DNA of 64,000 nucleotides from Homalodisca vitripennis. Taxonomy: Eukaryota; Arthropoda; Insecta; Hemiptera; Cicadellidae. Made by a program: the position numbers and the translations under genes. Of this stretch, positions 1-11,613 are shown piece by piece (the first letter of the stretch is position 1; every line of letters begins with the position of its first letter). Below the pieces are notes generated by a model. It saw nothing but the letters and a program-made list of their open reading frames with translations, was not told the origin of the DNA and did no database searches. Location: the NCBI RefSeq assembly GCF_021130785.1, contig NC_060213.1, forward strand, positions 130,400,001 through 130,464,000, in the 5' to 3' direction.

Positions 1-106
1 TCGAATTCAAACCTACAGTATTCATTCGTTTGGACTAATAATAGTATTCAAGAGCTGTATTCGTATTCATATACAGTATTCGTTGGAGGATTCAGATGAA
101 TATATG

Positions 107-113
<7 letters not shown>

Positions 114-164
<51 letters not shown>

Positions 165-262
165 GTGTGTTTTATATATATATATATATGTGTGTGTGTT
201 ATATATATATATAAATGTGTGTTTTATATATATATATATAAATGTGTGTTTTATATATATAC
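114..262. repeat. TA/TG microsatellite cluster
   Basis: Runs of TA dinucleotides at 114-160 are followed by three shorter TA runs separated by near-identical AAATGTGTGTTTTATA blocks. The open frames here (Tyr-Ile repeats) come from the TA repeat and are not genes. The remainder of 1-1470 is AT-rich with no exon I can support. Confidence 0.9.
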
Positions 263-1474
263 ACAAAATAATAATTAAGGGGAGTTTCATCATTTGTAAT
301 AAGTAATTAAAAAACTGTTCAAACTTGACAAAATGTATAATTGTACAAATATTAAATTAATAAATACGTTTGTAAAGAATAAAGACAATAATGTATATGT
401 AGGCCTATATATCTGGACTATGAAAATAATAATTTAGGGGAGATCCATAATTTAAAATCAATAATTAAAAACTTTCAAACTTGACAATATCTATAATTGT
501 ACAAATAATCAGTTAATAAATACATTTGTAAACAATAAAAACAAAAATTAATGTTTAGTTCATGTTGTTGTGTAAAAAAATATGATTCAGGTTTTTGGCT
601 TCGATCTATTTCTACGATTATTGGTGATAAAACCTGAAGTAAAAAAAAATGTTTCAGACGGGACTGAAGCAGCAGATAAACAAATATATTTTTCTGGGGT
701 ACATAAATCATGGGTATGACATGTTTGTAGGTGGCACAAAAATGCAAAGGACTTCCCCACCTTTTGTGCAGGACAATTCCAAATAACCAAGAAACAATGG
801 ATTACGAGAAGGAAGTAAGACAAGTCTAGACTTGTCTGTTAGAAATACTCAACACAGATAAAGTATTCGAATACTTGTTTTCGAGTACATATTCGAATAC
901 AAGGGTGGTTTTGAATACACCTCATTCGATTCTCCCATCACTATTGAGGGTGACAGTGCCAACCTACCTAGTGCAGACAGGTGTTGCTGTTGGCGGCCGA
1001 TGCTGAAAATTTGACGGCGTCGAAAGTGTTAAATGCCACATGAAGTGACGGGTGAAATGCCAAGTGTTACAATGTAGAATATATGATATAGAATACATTC
1101 GTTGTTAAAATACACATGGGACAACTACATCGGGTCGACATAAATTTGTGCATGTTGTTTCCCAAAGTCTTCTTGTTATTTTGGCCGAAGCGACGTACGT
1201 ATGATAGTGCTACACAAAAAAGGTTTCTGTAAAAAGCGGAAGTGCGCATGTGTTGAAAACAATTTCCACTTTATATTCAGACTTTTAATACCTATTATGT
1301 TAGAAAACGAAATTGTCACTTTCGTTTGTATTCTTATTGTATTCTTTACTATTTTTCATTTGATTAAGTATGTTAAAAACTGAACGCTGTAGCAATAAGA
1401 TGACATGTAGCTTTAAACTAGATTAATCATTTTATTGTTAAAACACAATACGCAGTAAAATTTATATATTTTAA

Positions 1475-1560
1475 CTAGCAGTTGCCCGCGGCTTCACACG
1501 CATTTTTTCAAAAATTGAAAGACGTAGCCTACTTAGTGAAAGTAATTATGATGTAATATG
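1475..1560 (-). mobile_element. Helitron-like 3' terminus, reverse orientation
   Basis: Read on the minus strand, this segment ends in GAAGCCGCGGGCAACTGCTAG and then T, preceded by a GC-rich stretch. This is the same terminus as the element at 1969-2468 and matches the known Helitron rule of a GC hairpin followed by CTRR inserted between A and T. The other end was not delimited; it may extend toward 1900. A truncated copy is likely. Confidence 0.6.
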
Positions 1561-1968
1561 ATGGAACCTTATGATATTTTTAAAACATAAGTAAACATAT
1601 ATTCCTGGTAAAGAAAAGATATGCATACATTAGCTTAAACACTACTTGGGTCGAAAAGTATATACTTCCGTCGCTTGTCTTTTCCTTCTAGTATAAGAGT
1701 AAGAGTGTGCCATCCTACTGTTTTCCTTAAGTTACAGGACAATGTCATACAAAATGTCAAGGGAGCCAACCAGTTTCTTGAATTACCGTATGTGCAAACA
1801 TTCACTTCTTTTTTCATTATTGTAGGGTTTATAACAGGATTTAAATAGTATTTCCAACGCATTAGATGGTTTAAATTCATCACTGGTTCAAAATGTAGTA
1901 AGAATTATTTATAGTACCTTCCTCTTTGCAATATGCTTTACGCTACTGATCAAGCACTGTACTGTATA

Positions 1969-2468
1969 TCTTATATATATAAAAATCTTGAGTCACGATG
2001 TATGTTGCCAATAAACTCCAAAACGACTGAACCAATTTCAATCAAATTTCACATGTATCCGTAATTTAGTCTAACTTAGAAGATAGGATAGTGTTATTAT
2101 CTGAATTATTCGCTTATGTCGTGAATATAAACGAATAAAATGAAGAAAAGTTTTCAAAGCGCCTGCACATTATAACCTGCAATTACGAGATAGATACGTA
2201 TATTAAACAGTGAAACACTATTTGAAGGCGCTAAGTTATGATGTATAATTGTCTAAACTAAATTTTTGGTTGAACTTAAAGGTTGAGTGGTAGACCACTT
2301 TGTAATAAAATACATTATGCATGTACAATACATTTTTGACATATTTTCTTGATCGTGACATCAAGGTAAAATCTACATCGGGGTTGGAAATATAATTTAC
2401 TTCAACCAGAAATGCTCATACGCGGGCAAAACTTACGAAAAGCGTGCGAAGCCGCGGGAAACAGCTAG
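1969..2468 (+). mobile_element. Non-autonomous Helitron-like element, 500 bp
   Basis: The left end is TCTTATATATATAAAAATCT directly after A (1968). The right end is GAAGCCGCGGGAAACAGCTAG directly before T (2469). A 5' TC, a GC-rich subterminal stretch, a 3' CTAG and insertion between A and T with no target duplication are the hallmarks of Helitrons. The interior has no transposase open frame, so the copy is non-autonomous. Shared termini at 1475 and 47598 show that this is a family. The alternative is an RTE-type 3' tail, which the precise A|TC...CTAG|T boundaries argue against. Confidence 0.7.
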
Positions 2469-3849
2469 TTTATTATATAGTTCTAAAATTTTAATGTAAA
2501 TAAATGTTTATGCCTCTTTGGTGAACTTTAGCTAAAAGTGCTAACTTACATTACTTTAAATTACATTTCGTAAATATTATAATTATTTTCCCGAATTCTC
2601 AAAAATATCAATTTTGACATTATAAAATTTTGTTCTACTTTGTATGATTAAAATATTGGTGTATCATACCTAGAAACCTGCTCTAGTTCATAACGAAACC
2701 GACAGTGAAAACCGTATCAAAATCCGTTGAGAACTTAAGAAAATATCGATGCACAAATAGGCCAACACAAAAATGTATACAGTGTTTTAATATTGCCACT
2801 ACTGTATCTTAAGTATACTTCTTAATTATGCTTGTCTTTGTGAACATTTCTAGATAGTGTCATTTAAATAATTTAATCCGACTTTGAGCTTCCAACGTCA
2901 ATGCACAACAACGTAATTCTACTAATGTGCAAATGAAATAATAATACCTTGTGTCTTGTGTGTATATCGTTTGGAGAGCTGGATGATGTTCTATGTAAGA
3001 ACCTTGGTCGTCGACGATGCCATAAGTTGTAATAAATGAGATACACATTTGTAATCAAACATTGTATTTTTTTTGAATTTTTAAAACGAGTAGGTTATTA
3101 TAGGGGTTTGAACACTCTGCAATGTAAAATCGCATCTTACCTTAAGGAATATTTCAGTTGTCTGAGCACATGAAGGTTACCCACCTCAGCAATTCCAATA
3201 ACGTATGAGAGCCCCTTACAACCACCGGAGCTACAGGTACTGCACTCGACCAAGTACACAGATTGTTATGGTAGGCAGAGCAAACAAATATTCTCGTGTG
3301 AATGTGACTTACATGTGTATGTGTGAACAACATTTTATGTTTTCTGGAAGTGTACGGGTGTTAATTTTCGGGTTTTTTAACAGTCGGGATTGCAAAGTTT
3401 ACGAAGCGTAAAGGGGCCAGATAATGCGTAATAATACGGCCAAAAGCTCGTTTTGCGCATGACAAGTTTTTCCAACAAGTCGGTGTCCCGACTTCTCACG
3501 GCAGTCTGTGCCGTGTCGTGGCCTTGGCAGTGTCCGGTCTCACGCTGTCCCGGTCCCGAGGAGATCCCCCGTCATTATCATTGATAATTACGCTTTTCCG
3601 TGCCGTCGTCTTCGACACGCGGTCCTCGATCCGCAGTTTTTCCTCCGCTTGCCCGGAGAAAACGTCTTTTTACAGAAATAGTTGTCAGGAGACAGCTCAA
3701 TTCCAACTTGGATTGCGATAAGTGAACAATTACTTAACAAGTCCTTGGTAGTTAAGTCGATCTGTAGTTTTCTTGTTTTTATCGTTAATGGAACATGACG
3801 AAGAGTTTGGATGGTCGAAGTTTTAAACCGGGGTGATTTTGTTGTTGTT
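2469..3849. other. No gene supported
   Basis: AT-rich sequence to about 3400, then a moderately CpG-rich stretch (3480-3680) with short open frames on both strands that have no recognisable motif. No splice-bounded exon could be supported. Confidence 0.5.
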
Positions 3850-4386
3850 ATATTCACATATAACCATTTCTATAAAATGTATTTAAAATGGTTTAAAACG
3901 TGTTTGTTTTTATAAAAAGTTAGTTCAAGGCCTTCAGTGAACTACTATCTTATCCATAATAGTCTTCGAGGGCCAAGTTGAAGGAAGATAACCTCACTAC
4001 TTTTATATTCGTAGAGGGTGATTTTTATGATTTTTGAAAAAAAAAAAAAAATATTCACATATAATTATTTCCATAAAATGTGTTAACAATTGTTTAAAAC
4101 GTGTTTGTTTTTATAAAAAGTTAGTTCAAGGCCTTCAATGAACCACTAACTTATCCATAACAGTCTTCGTGAGGGCCAAGCTGAAGGAAGATAACTATGC
4201 ACTACGTTTATACTAGAAGAGGGTGATTTTTATGATTTTTTGTAAAAAAATAAGTATTCACATATAACCATTTCCATAAAATGTGTTAAAATTATTTAAA
4301 ACGTGTTTATATAAATAAAAAGCTGGTTCAAAAACTTCAATGACCTAATATCTTATCTATAACAGCTTTAGTGAGGTTAAGTTGTG
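3850..4386 (+). repeat. Tandem triplication, about 202-bp unit
   Basis: Three direct copies begin at TATTCACATATAA near 3850, 4052 and 4255. Each contains the blocks CATATAACCATTTC, AAAACGTGTTTGTTTTTATA, GTTCAAGGCCTTCA and AGAGGGTGATTTTTATGA. Copies diverge by scattered substitutions and poly-A length. The third is truncated near 4386, where unrelated CpG-rich sequence starts. Confidence 0.8.
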
Positions 4387-5494
4387 GAGGTTGGACTGCA
4401 GTTTACGGAATCAGGAAGCGAGGGATCAGGTCAAAGAGCGGATAGATTGCGCAAGCGCAGTACTTCCTTGCCGGCGGCGAGATACTACGCATGCGCTTGG
4501 CTTTCCCCAGTCGTACGACACGGCAATGTTCCGGCCAGAGGTCAGGCCGATCGAGTGTGTTCCTCTACACGGTGATTAAATTAGATGTACGTTGACAGGA
4601 GTATTAAATAATCCTATACGGTTTAGATACTTTTGTGATATTCCATCACTGTGCCTTTATTTTAGTTTGTGGTTTATTCAGTTGAAATAACTGTTGTCAT
4701 CACATAGCTATCGTGGGAAATCTGTGACAGTGCCAGACTTCAGATGCTGCACTAAGAGGAAGGTGAAATGGAGCTGAACTCAACATTGGTATTGAATAAA
4801 CCTTTTCCACCTAACTCGGTTGCTCCATCGTGATTAGGGATAGTGTCTGGAGCATCGTATGAGTTGCTAGTTGTGCACCTGATGACAAGACAGTGAGAAG
4901 ACTTCTCCACCTAGACGGCATTTTGTTGTAATCTAGGTGTCTCTGATGTCGGAAATGGTGCAAAAAGTTCGGTTTGGACCATCTTCGTCGGCGGCTTTTC
5001 TTGGATCTCTTAAGACGGACGTTGACTCCAGATGCTAGGAGTAAAAAATCTGCGACAGCGTTAGATCTGCGCTATGCGAAAGTATTCGTGTTGGGCCATG
5101 TTTTATTGTGTTGTTCTATTATGATTGGAAAGAACGGTTCACAAATTAGTTTTTTAACCAACAATTTAGATGTCTGAAACTTATTAGAAACTTTGGTCTG
5201 ATTACAACAGATCGATTTAACGTTTTATAAATCTTACTTATGAAAACGATCGTTATTGTTTTCATTTAAGTATATTTGTGTTTAGAGTAATGTGGGATAC
5301 CTTGTTTGTTTTTCATTCCCAGACACGAACAACGCTTTAAAATCTTGGCTAGTGAGTGTTCTCCTCAGAATCGGTACTAGTTCGCTCAGAGTGATTGAGC
5401 CAATAGGGAAGTAAATCGGTTGTTTATTCGGTCCTAGCATATGACTGTTATGATCCAGGTATGGAAGACACACCGAATCGAGATTTGATTTAAC

Positions 5495-6040
5495 GGGCAG
5501 GGTACGATAAGCGGACCCGGTTTTTTATATCGAAGAATGTAATCATCGATATCTAATATTTGCATCTCAAATTCTAGGCTATCAATCGATATAAAGTATC
5601 TATAGTTCTCAATAACAATCATATATTTTAAATTAAAATATGAATCTAATATTCACAGTGATCAAACAAATTATTATAACCAAAATTAGGAAAACTGAAG
5701 ACGACCATATTTGCTCCTCTCACAGTTACAGTTGTTTCTTTCCCACAAATTTCACATAATGGGCTTTTCCGCACGAGTCCAACATGTTAAAGTCATGAAA
5801 AACATGTCTTATCATCTTTCAAAGCAATGTCGCGTAGTTTTTTAAAATTGACTGTCTTTTTAATAATCAAATGTTACTTATATAAAATTGAAATATTACA
5901 TTAAGAGTATTATTTAAGAGTGCTATTGATATAGATTATTTAATTAATCAGTATCGATTGATTATATCGATGGTTATGATTAAGTAATATCGTTTGCCAA
6001 CTTCGATATAAAACACCGGGTCCGCTTATCGTACCTACCC
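5495..6040. mobile_element. MITE with about 25-bp terminal inverted repeats and 8-bp target duplication
   Basis: The left terminus reads GGGCAGGGTACGATAAGCGG and continues ACCCGG. The reverse complement of the right terminus reads GGGTAGGTACGATAAGCGGA and continues CCCGG. The flanking octamer GATTTAAC is present at both 5487-5494 and 6041-6048, a perfect 8-bp target-site duplication. The 546-bp interior is AT-rich with ATCGATAT motifs near both ends and has no transposase. An 8-bp duplication is known for hAT, P and Merlin elements; I cannot choose among them from the termini alone. Confidence 0.85.
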
Positions 6041-6384
6041 GATTTAACTAACCGAAACGTAAATGGTATTCGCAACACTCGGTGGATGTTTCCCCGACCT
6101 CAGACCACGGAGTCGAATCGGTGATCAATTGCTGGTAAAGAAAGTAAACAATGACACACTTAGTGTCGTCAGAACGACGCCGGTTTCCACCTCGTAACCC
6201 CCGTAATGGAGGAAACACTTGGTCGAATAGTTCTCAATTGGCTTCTTCAGGTCGACTCCTCGGTTCTGGTGGTGTTCCGGGAGGCCGCTCCACGCCTTCG
6301 CTCGCCGTAAAGGTTTCTCCGCCTTGCAAGAAGTGAAGGGCAGGTAAGGGAAACAGATCTGACTTTGCATGACGAATGTGATTT

Positions 6385-6890
6385 TTAATAAAAGCAAGTA
6401 TATTTAAAGAAATTATCTCATGCAGCATCCGAGGCCTTCTCGTTGTGCACCTTCCCTATGTAGAGTCAATTTTAAGGTATGGAGTTTTTTTGGGGTATGT
6501 CAATTAACACATATTTTCAAAATTCAAAAATGGTGCATAAGAGCAATATTGAAAATGACCAGAACGGAGTCCTGTCAGACAATGTTTACAGAATTAAACA
6601 TAACGACGTTGGATGGTCTGGTGGAGTACGAGTGCTGTATGTTTGTCAGAAATAATCCCACTCCGTTTACTGCCGGCCGTATTCAACAAGGGGCGCGCAG
6701 CGACTGACAGTGCAGCAACATTCTACTGCATTTATTCAAAAAGGGCCACAGTACATACGTACTGCAATATATAACAGGCTGCCGTCAAACATAAAAATGA
6801 GACAGGTGCTTACACTATTAAAATACTTTTAAGAGAGTAATTAGTAACAAATGGCTATTAAAAGGACTTTATACAAGACATGTTAACGGT
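6385..6890 (+). pseudogene. Non-LTR retrotransposon remnant, C-terminal end of reverse transcriptase ORF
   Basis: One frame contains ESILRYGVFFWG, the conserved block after the RT thumb in Jockey/CR1-like ORF2 proteins. A second frame continues with KIQKWCIRAIL...ESCQTMFTELNI, the next expected block. A further fragment, YNRLPSNIK, appears near 6755-6785. The frame changes and stops show a dead 5'-truncated copy. Family level (Jockey, CR1 or RTE) cannot be fixed. Confidence 0.75.
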
Positions 6891-7686
6891 TTTTTTTTAT
6901 CATTGGTAAAGAGACCGACTCTTACAAGTTCTTTATATCTTGAGTTGTAACTGTAGCCATCTTTACTCCTGGTATTTACGGGAACAATCCCACTAGGTGC
7001 TAGTGCACAAAGGAGGTCCGACTGGAAGGTTAGCCAAATTCTGTTAATCTCGACCACAGTCTATCAAGTCCAGCCGCGGTGCCGTGTGGTCGCGAGCGGT
7101 CAAACCTCAGTTCGGCCGCGTTTCGGTTTCTGCGGTCAGCTGGGCAGTCATGCGGGTGAGGTATTATTGTGGCCGTGAAATCCGCGGATCGCTATTGAGA
7201 TACTCTTTCCTTCATCCTCAGTTACCTCGGAGGCATTTATCTTTTGGATTTAACGTGCTTTGTGTTCCAGCGTTATTTCAGACGTATTTGAAATGACCCA
7301 TATTTGTTGTCATTTAATAAATAATAATTAGTGATTACACTATTACGATCAACCCACCCAATGATTTACGTTAAATGTCTGTAGCAGGTGCTGCAAAATT
7401 TAATATTAGGCTATTATACGTTTAAAAATTAAATTTTGTATAAATGTTGTAAAAAACGCACTTTTGTAAGGTGTGGCCCTCCAAAATTGGACTAAACAGC
7501 ACTGTTCTCTAAATGCGTGATATGGATATTTTGACATTTTGGGTTCTGGTGTACGGATAATTTTTTGACAAAAGTGGGAAACGGTGAGTCTCTACTCGGA
7601 ATCTCTTAAACAAAACCAAACTTAATATTCATATCATTCTGGAAAATCCTCAAATTTAAATTCGGTCCGAATTGTATACTGTGTAC

Positions 7687-7941
7687 GAGAACGTAGTGAG
7701 GAAAACATTTGGGGGGGGGGGTCCAGGCAGCTACATTTTCCCATAGTGGACATAGAGTAAGGTCCCATTTTGTTCCTTAAAAAGTTCTCGACCAGTTTCT
7801 TTGTTGAGAACGATCTTTCAACAGTAAATGTCAGTAATATTGAGTTACTTAAACACTAATGATAACAGTTTACTAACAAATTGTAAAAATTGTGGGGGGG
7901 AGTCCTGACTCTTTGTACCCCCTCGCTGGGTACGTCCCTGA
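7687..7941. mobile_element. Degenerate MITE related to the 9479-9708 element
   Basis: The region begins GAACGTAGTGAGG, has a poly-G run near 7708, then ACATAGAGTAAGGTCCCATT, and ends GGGTACGTCCCTG. The same blocks in the same order occur at 9479-9708. Terminal repeats are only partly conserved here and no target duplication was seen, so this is an older copy. Confidence 0.6.
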
Positions 7942-8059
7942 TTATGTACTCTAATAGTTTATTGTGTGGGTTCAAACATATATTATAAAACATTTACAAA
8001 CTCAAAGTTGCTTTTGCCACCAGCACTGGATAAGGTTTCTCACCTTAGTTGGAATTCTC

Positions 8060-8420
8060 TGTATGCAATAATGCGCGTGGACGCTCTGCTTGACACCGAC
8101 GTGACACGCACACCGCGTCCTCAGGATTCCTGGAGGGCGGCGCTCCGTGACTGTTGCGCAACAATTAGACAATACACGGCCCTGTCGTGTCGCGGCCCGG
8201 AGAAATTGCTGACTGCTTTCACTGACTCCGGGGCCCCGTCGTGGTGCCAGCGCAGCCCGGCGAAAGTGATAGAGAACCCGCGTGCGTGCGGGCGCTTGGG
8301 TGTCTTTTATTTTAGTTTTGCTGTCGATTCCACACTCTCGCTGATTGTTTCCCGCGTGGGCGGGACGTCAGACTCTAACCCTTTTCGGTTGTGTCCGGAT
8401 TCTCCTGCGTTGCCAGTGTA
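8060..8420. promoter_or_regulatory. CpG-rich block, possible promoter or leader exon
   Basis: GC and CpG content rise sharply against the AT-rich surroundings. A long open frame on the + strand (7966-8421) crosses this block, but its translation shows no domain I recognise and no clear splice context. A GC-rich stretch is stop-poor by chance, so I treat the block as a candidate regulatory island rather than a gene. Confidence 0.25.
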
Positions 8421-9478
8421 AGATTAACCTGTGATCAGAAGCCATATTGGCCGTACTGAGCCATGGTTGGGCAAGCTTCAGCCAATCACGGAAATGCTCC
8501 GCCCCTCCAACTCACCCGTACAGACGGCTGTGCATTATTGGTAGTTTCGGTTTGACTTCTCTTGACGGTAGACGGATCTCCACAGCAAAGGCTGTAATAT
8601 CTCAAGGAGGTAATTATGAGAGCAATGTTTCGACGCAGTGTGTCACTTAGAAGTTGTCAGTTCTAAGTTCAGCATAACTAGCCTTGAAATAACATATATG
8701 GTGATAAGCTCATAATATTATGATGAAATTACTAGTAGCCTACCGTATCATCGTGAAATATCTTAAATAAGTTTCGGTTTGACCTTGAGAACAGAACAAT
8801 GTTACCGGGTTAATCATCATGCACTGTACGTCGTCAGCTTCTTACAATTTCCCATGAAGTTCTAAATACCCTTTGTTTATGACCAACTGTCACCTTAAAT
8901 GGCTATGAATTCAACATACAAAATATTGTTCAACCCCAAAATCGATCTATCCTACGCACGGTGTCTCCCAGCTGGTCGGAGCGTTAGTGTCATCACCAAT
9001 GGGAGTTTTCAAGCCATCTCCGATCTCGTGAGATGTTATTTTAGTTATGCTTATTTATGGAAGGATAGGTACCGCAAATGTTCAACCTTCAAACGCATGT
9101 TTATCGATCATACTGTACGTATCCATGAGTTAAAGATAGTGCGCCTGTTCCTACATGTTGTACCTTTACAGAAAAGTAGTTGACCTTTACAGTGAAGTCC
9201 TTGCTTGTGGCAGCCGCAACCTTTTCCGCGTTCCAAGGTAACTTTGGTATTGTGTTCGATCCTCACGGTGCCGCGTCCCCTTCAACGATATGCGAACTCG
9301 GTTGTCGGCAATAATTCACTTTGGCGCCCAAACTGGGGCATTTGGCAATTTAAGACATACATCAATATTGTTAAAGTTACAGAAAGGAAAACGTGATGTA
9401 ATTATTGTTTGCGATAGACAAATAGTGAAGTATACGCTATGTGCCGAACCCTTTGTATTATACTGGCAGTGTGCATTG

Positions 9479-9708
9479 GCAAGAACGTAGCCAGGATTTT
9501 TTTTTTTGGGGGGGGGGGGTCCAGATAACATATTTTTTCCGTAGTGGACAGAGAGTAAGGCCCCATTTTGTTCCTTAACTTTCAGCAGTACATGTTAGTA
9601 ATACTGAATTATTGAAATAATAATAATCGTTTACTAAAAAGTAATTTAAAAGATTGAAAATTCGGGGGTTCCAGACCTCTTGGACTCCCTCTATGGTTAC
9701 GTCCTTGC
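9479..9708. mobile_element. 230-bp MITE with GCAAG-type inverted termini
   Basis: Left end GCAAGAACGTAGCCAG; reverse complement of right end GCAAGGACGTAACCAT. TTG flanks both sides (9476-9478 and 9709-9711), consistent with a 3-bp target duplication of PIF/Harbinger type, although three bases can match by chance. The interior carries T and G homopolymer runs (about 9499-9519) and no coding capacity. A relative is at 7687-7941. Confidence 0.65.
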
Positions 9709-9916
9709 TTGGGTGTCTCCAAAACTAGAAATTGTACTGATAGTCTAGTTGAGGGTTTGAAGTGGATAAATATTTCAATGACCTATACGTATTGAAAGCC
9801 TCTATTTTCAGCGTAGCTTAATTTTGTATAAATTAAACATTTTTTATTTCTATTTAAAGAATAAGTTATAATTTACCACAATTGTATTAAATTATTGTAG
9901 ATTTACTGTATACAAT

Positions 9917-9995
9917 ATAAGGTTGAGTGGTAGAGAGGGCTTGATAGCCTTAACCCCGCCTCTTTAATAAAGGCACTTTTAATTTAATTTAATGT
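9917..9995 (+). mobile_element. Non-LTR retrotransposon 3' tail
   Basis: GGTTGAGTGGTAGAGAGGGC, then a short GATAGCC/GCCTC stem region, AATAAA, and a (TTTAA)-type simple tail at 9979-9995. A polyadenylation signal followed by a short simple-repeat tail is typical of Jockey/CR1-like 3' ends. The GGTTGAGTGGTAGA block also occurs near 2280. No coding part is attached. Confidence 0.5.
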
Positions 9996-10861
9996 AATCG
10001 TGAAACTACCATGATTATATTAAACTACACTGAAACACGTTATGAGTTATTTCTATGAATCATTGGTTTTATAGATTCACTAAACTGGAGCGCTTTTATT
10101 CGAATCTGATTTTCTCAAATTTGAAAAAAAAAATTAGTTTTGTTATACTTCCCGATGTTTCCCGGTAAACGTTTCATGCTCGCATTCTATCCAAAAAGGT
10201 ACAGTATACGTTTAGTGGATAGAATTATTCGTCTTTTACGGATGGCCTAACACTTGGCTCGTAAATATTTGCAGTAAAAACCTAGATTGTAATTCCAAAA
10301 AATAACAAAAATATCCATTAATACACGTAGCGCGGAGCATCTCCATTAACACTACACAAAAACATCGTGGAATAATGGAGAGGAAAATTGTGTTTTAATT
10401 GAGCATAGAAAATAACTTTATTATTTAAAATCTACTATCCCTATGTATTTTTCTAATATAAAAACGTTCGAACAAAATGTCAATTTCCGTGAAATAGTTT
10501 TAAACAACTTATTTTTCTCTAACAGTATTAGTAATAATAAAGCTAGAGAAAAATAAGTTAATTATCATTAGTGTAGCGTAATCTGATAAATCGTATTATG
10601 TCTCGTTATTAGTGTTTAAATGATGTCTTCGCATGTTAAATATTGTCAACAATTTTGTGTAAAAATGTGTTCCCTAACGATTTGTCTTTTACTAGCCTAT
10701 ACGATATAGCTTTTATCGTACAGTATATGAAGGAATAATGGTTGTTATGACATTCTGGGTCCTGGTGTATATTACAGTAGAATATGATGAATGTTGTAAA
10801 CTCAAACTTTACAATGGCCAACATTATTTTTGAACCGTTTTTACTATAATTTGTCCGTAGC

Positions 10862-11613
10862 CTAAAGAGCACTAGAGGATATCAAGGCGACCCTTGCACC
10901 CGAACGCGCACACACCGTCACACGCGCAGCCCGGTCTATCTGCTGTCACTTTGCCGATGTCACATTATACTAGGCCTTAGTCTACTAAACTGGTATTTTA
11001 TAATTTAGAATACTTTTGTATTTTTTTTTTTTTAATCTGCATTTTATTTCATGAAAACAGAGCCCAAACACGAAAATACTACGACATTCCTGACGTACTT
11101 CAGAAATAAAGGGGCAAATGATCAACTCAACTTTTTAATATCAGTAACTTAGACTTTATTTTAACAAAAACCTGCTAAAAAGGCAAATAAATAAGCATTA
11201 CCAAACGACAACGAGATTAGCGTATTAACGAGAATGGTTAATCCATCTGTTTAACTGATAAAATAAAATAAATTTTATACATATATATATATATATATAT
11301 AATATATATCTCATTATTAATATACGTTAATTGTTTGCTGTATTTAACAGGTGTTTATTGTATATCCAAAGTAACTCATATTGAGTTGGTCATTGACCCA
11401 TTTTTTTATTAGATACGTCAGAAATGTCGTAGGCATTTCATGTTTAGACGATAGTTTCATGAAATAAAATCCAGTATTAAAATAAATTAGAATATTGACC
11501 TAAAATTAGTGTGTGCGTTATCAAAACAAAAGTGACAGCAGGTAAGCCGGGCTGCGCGTGTACCTGTGTGTGCGCGTCTGGGTGCGAGCGTCGCCTAATC
11601 TTCTGGGGCTCTT
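10862..11613. mobile_element. About 750-bp DNA element with long GC-rich terminal inverted repeats
   Basis: Left segment 10885-10955 (GGCGACCC, TTGCACCCGAACGCGCACAC, CACGCGCAGCCCGG, CTGCTGTCACTTT) is repeated in inverse at 11530-11598. Similarity continues outward more weakly to about 10862 and 11613 (AAGAGC...AGA...GAT), giving TIRs of roughly 90-100 bp. The interior is AT-rich, with a poly-T run and a TA microsatellite at 11280-11301. There is no transposase and I found no clear target duplication, so it is a non-autonomous element of unassigned superfamily. Confidence 0.75.

Noticed and set aside
7966..8421. 151-aa frame in the CpG-rich block as a gene
   Set aside because: No domain, no splice context, and high GC makes long frames likely by chance.
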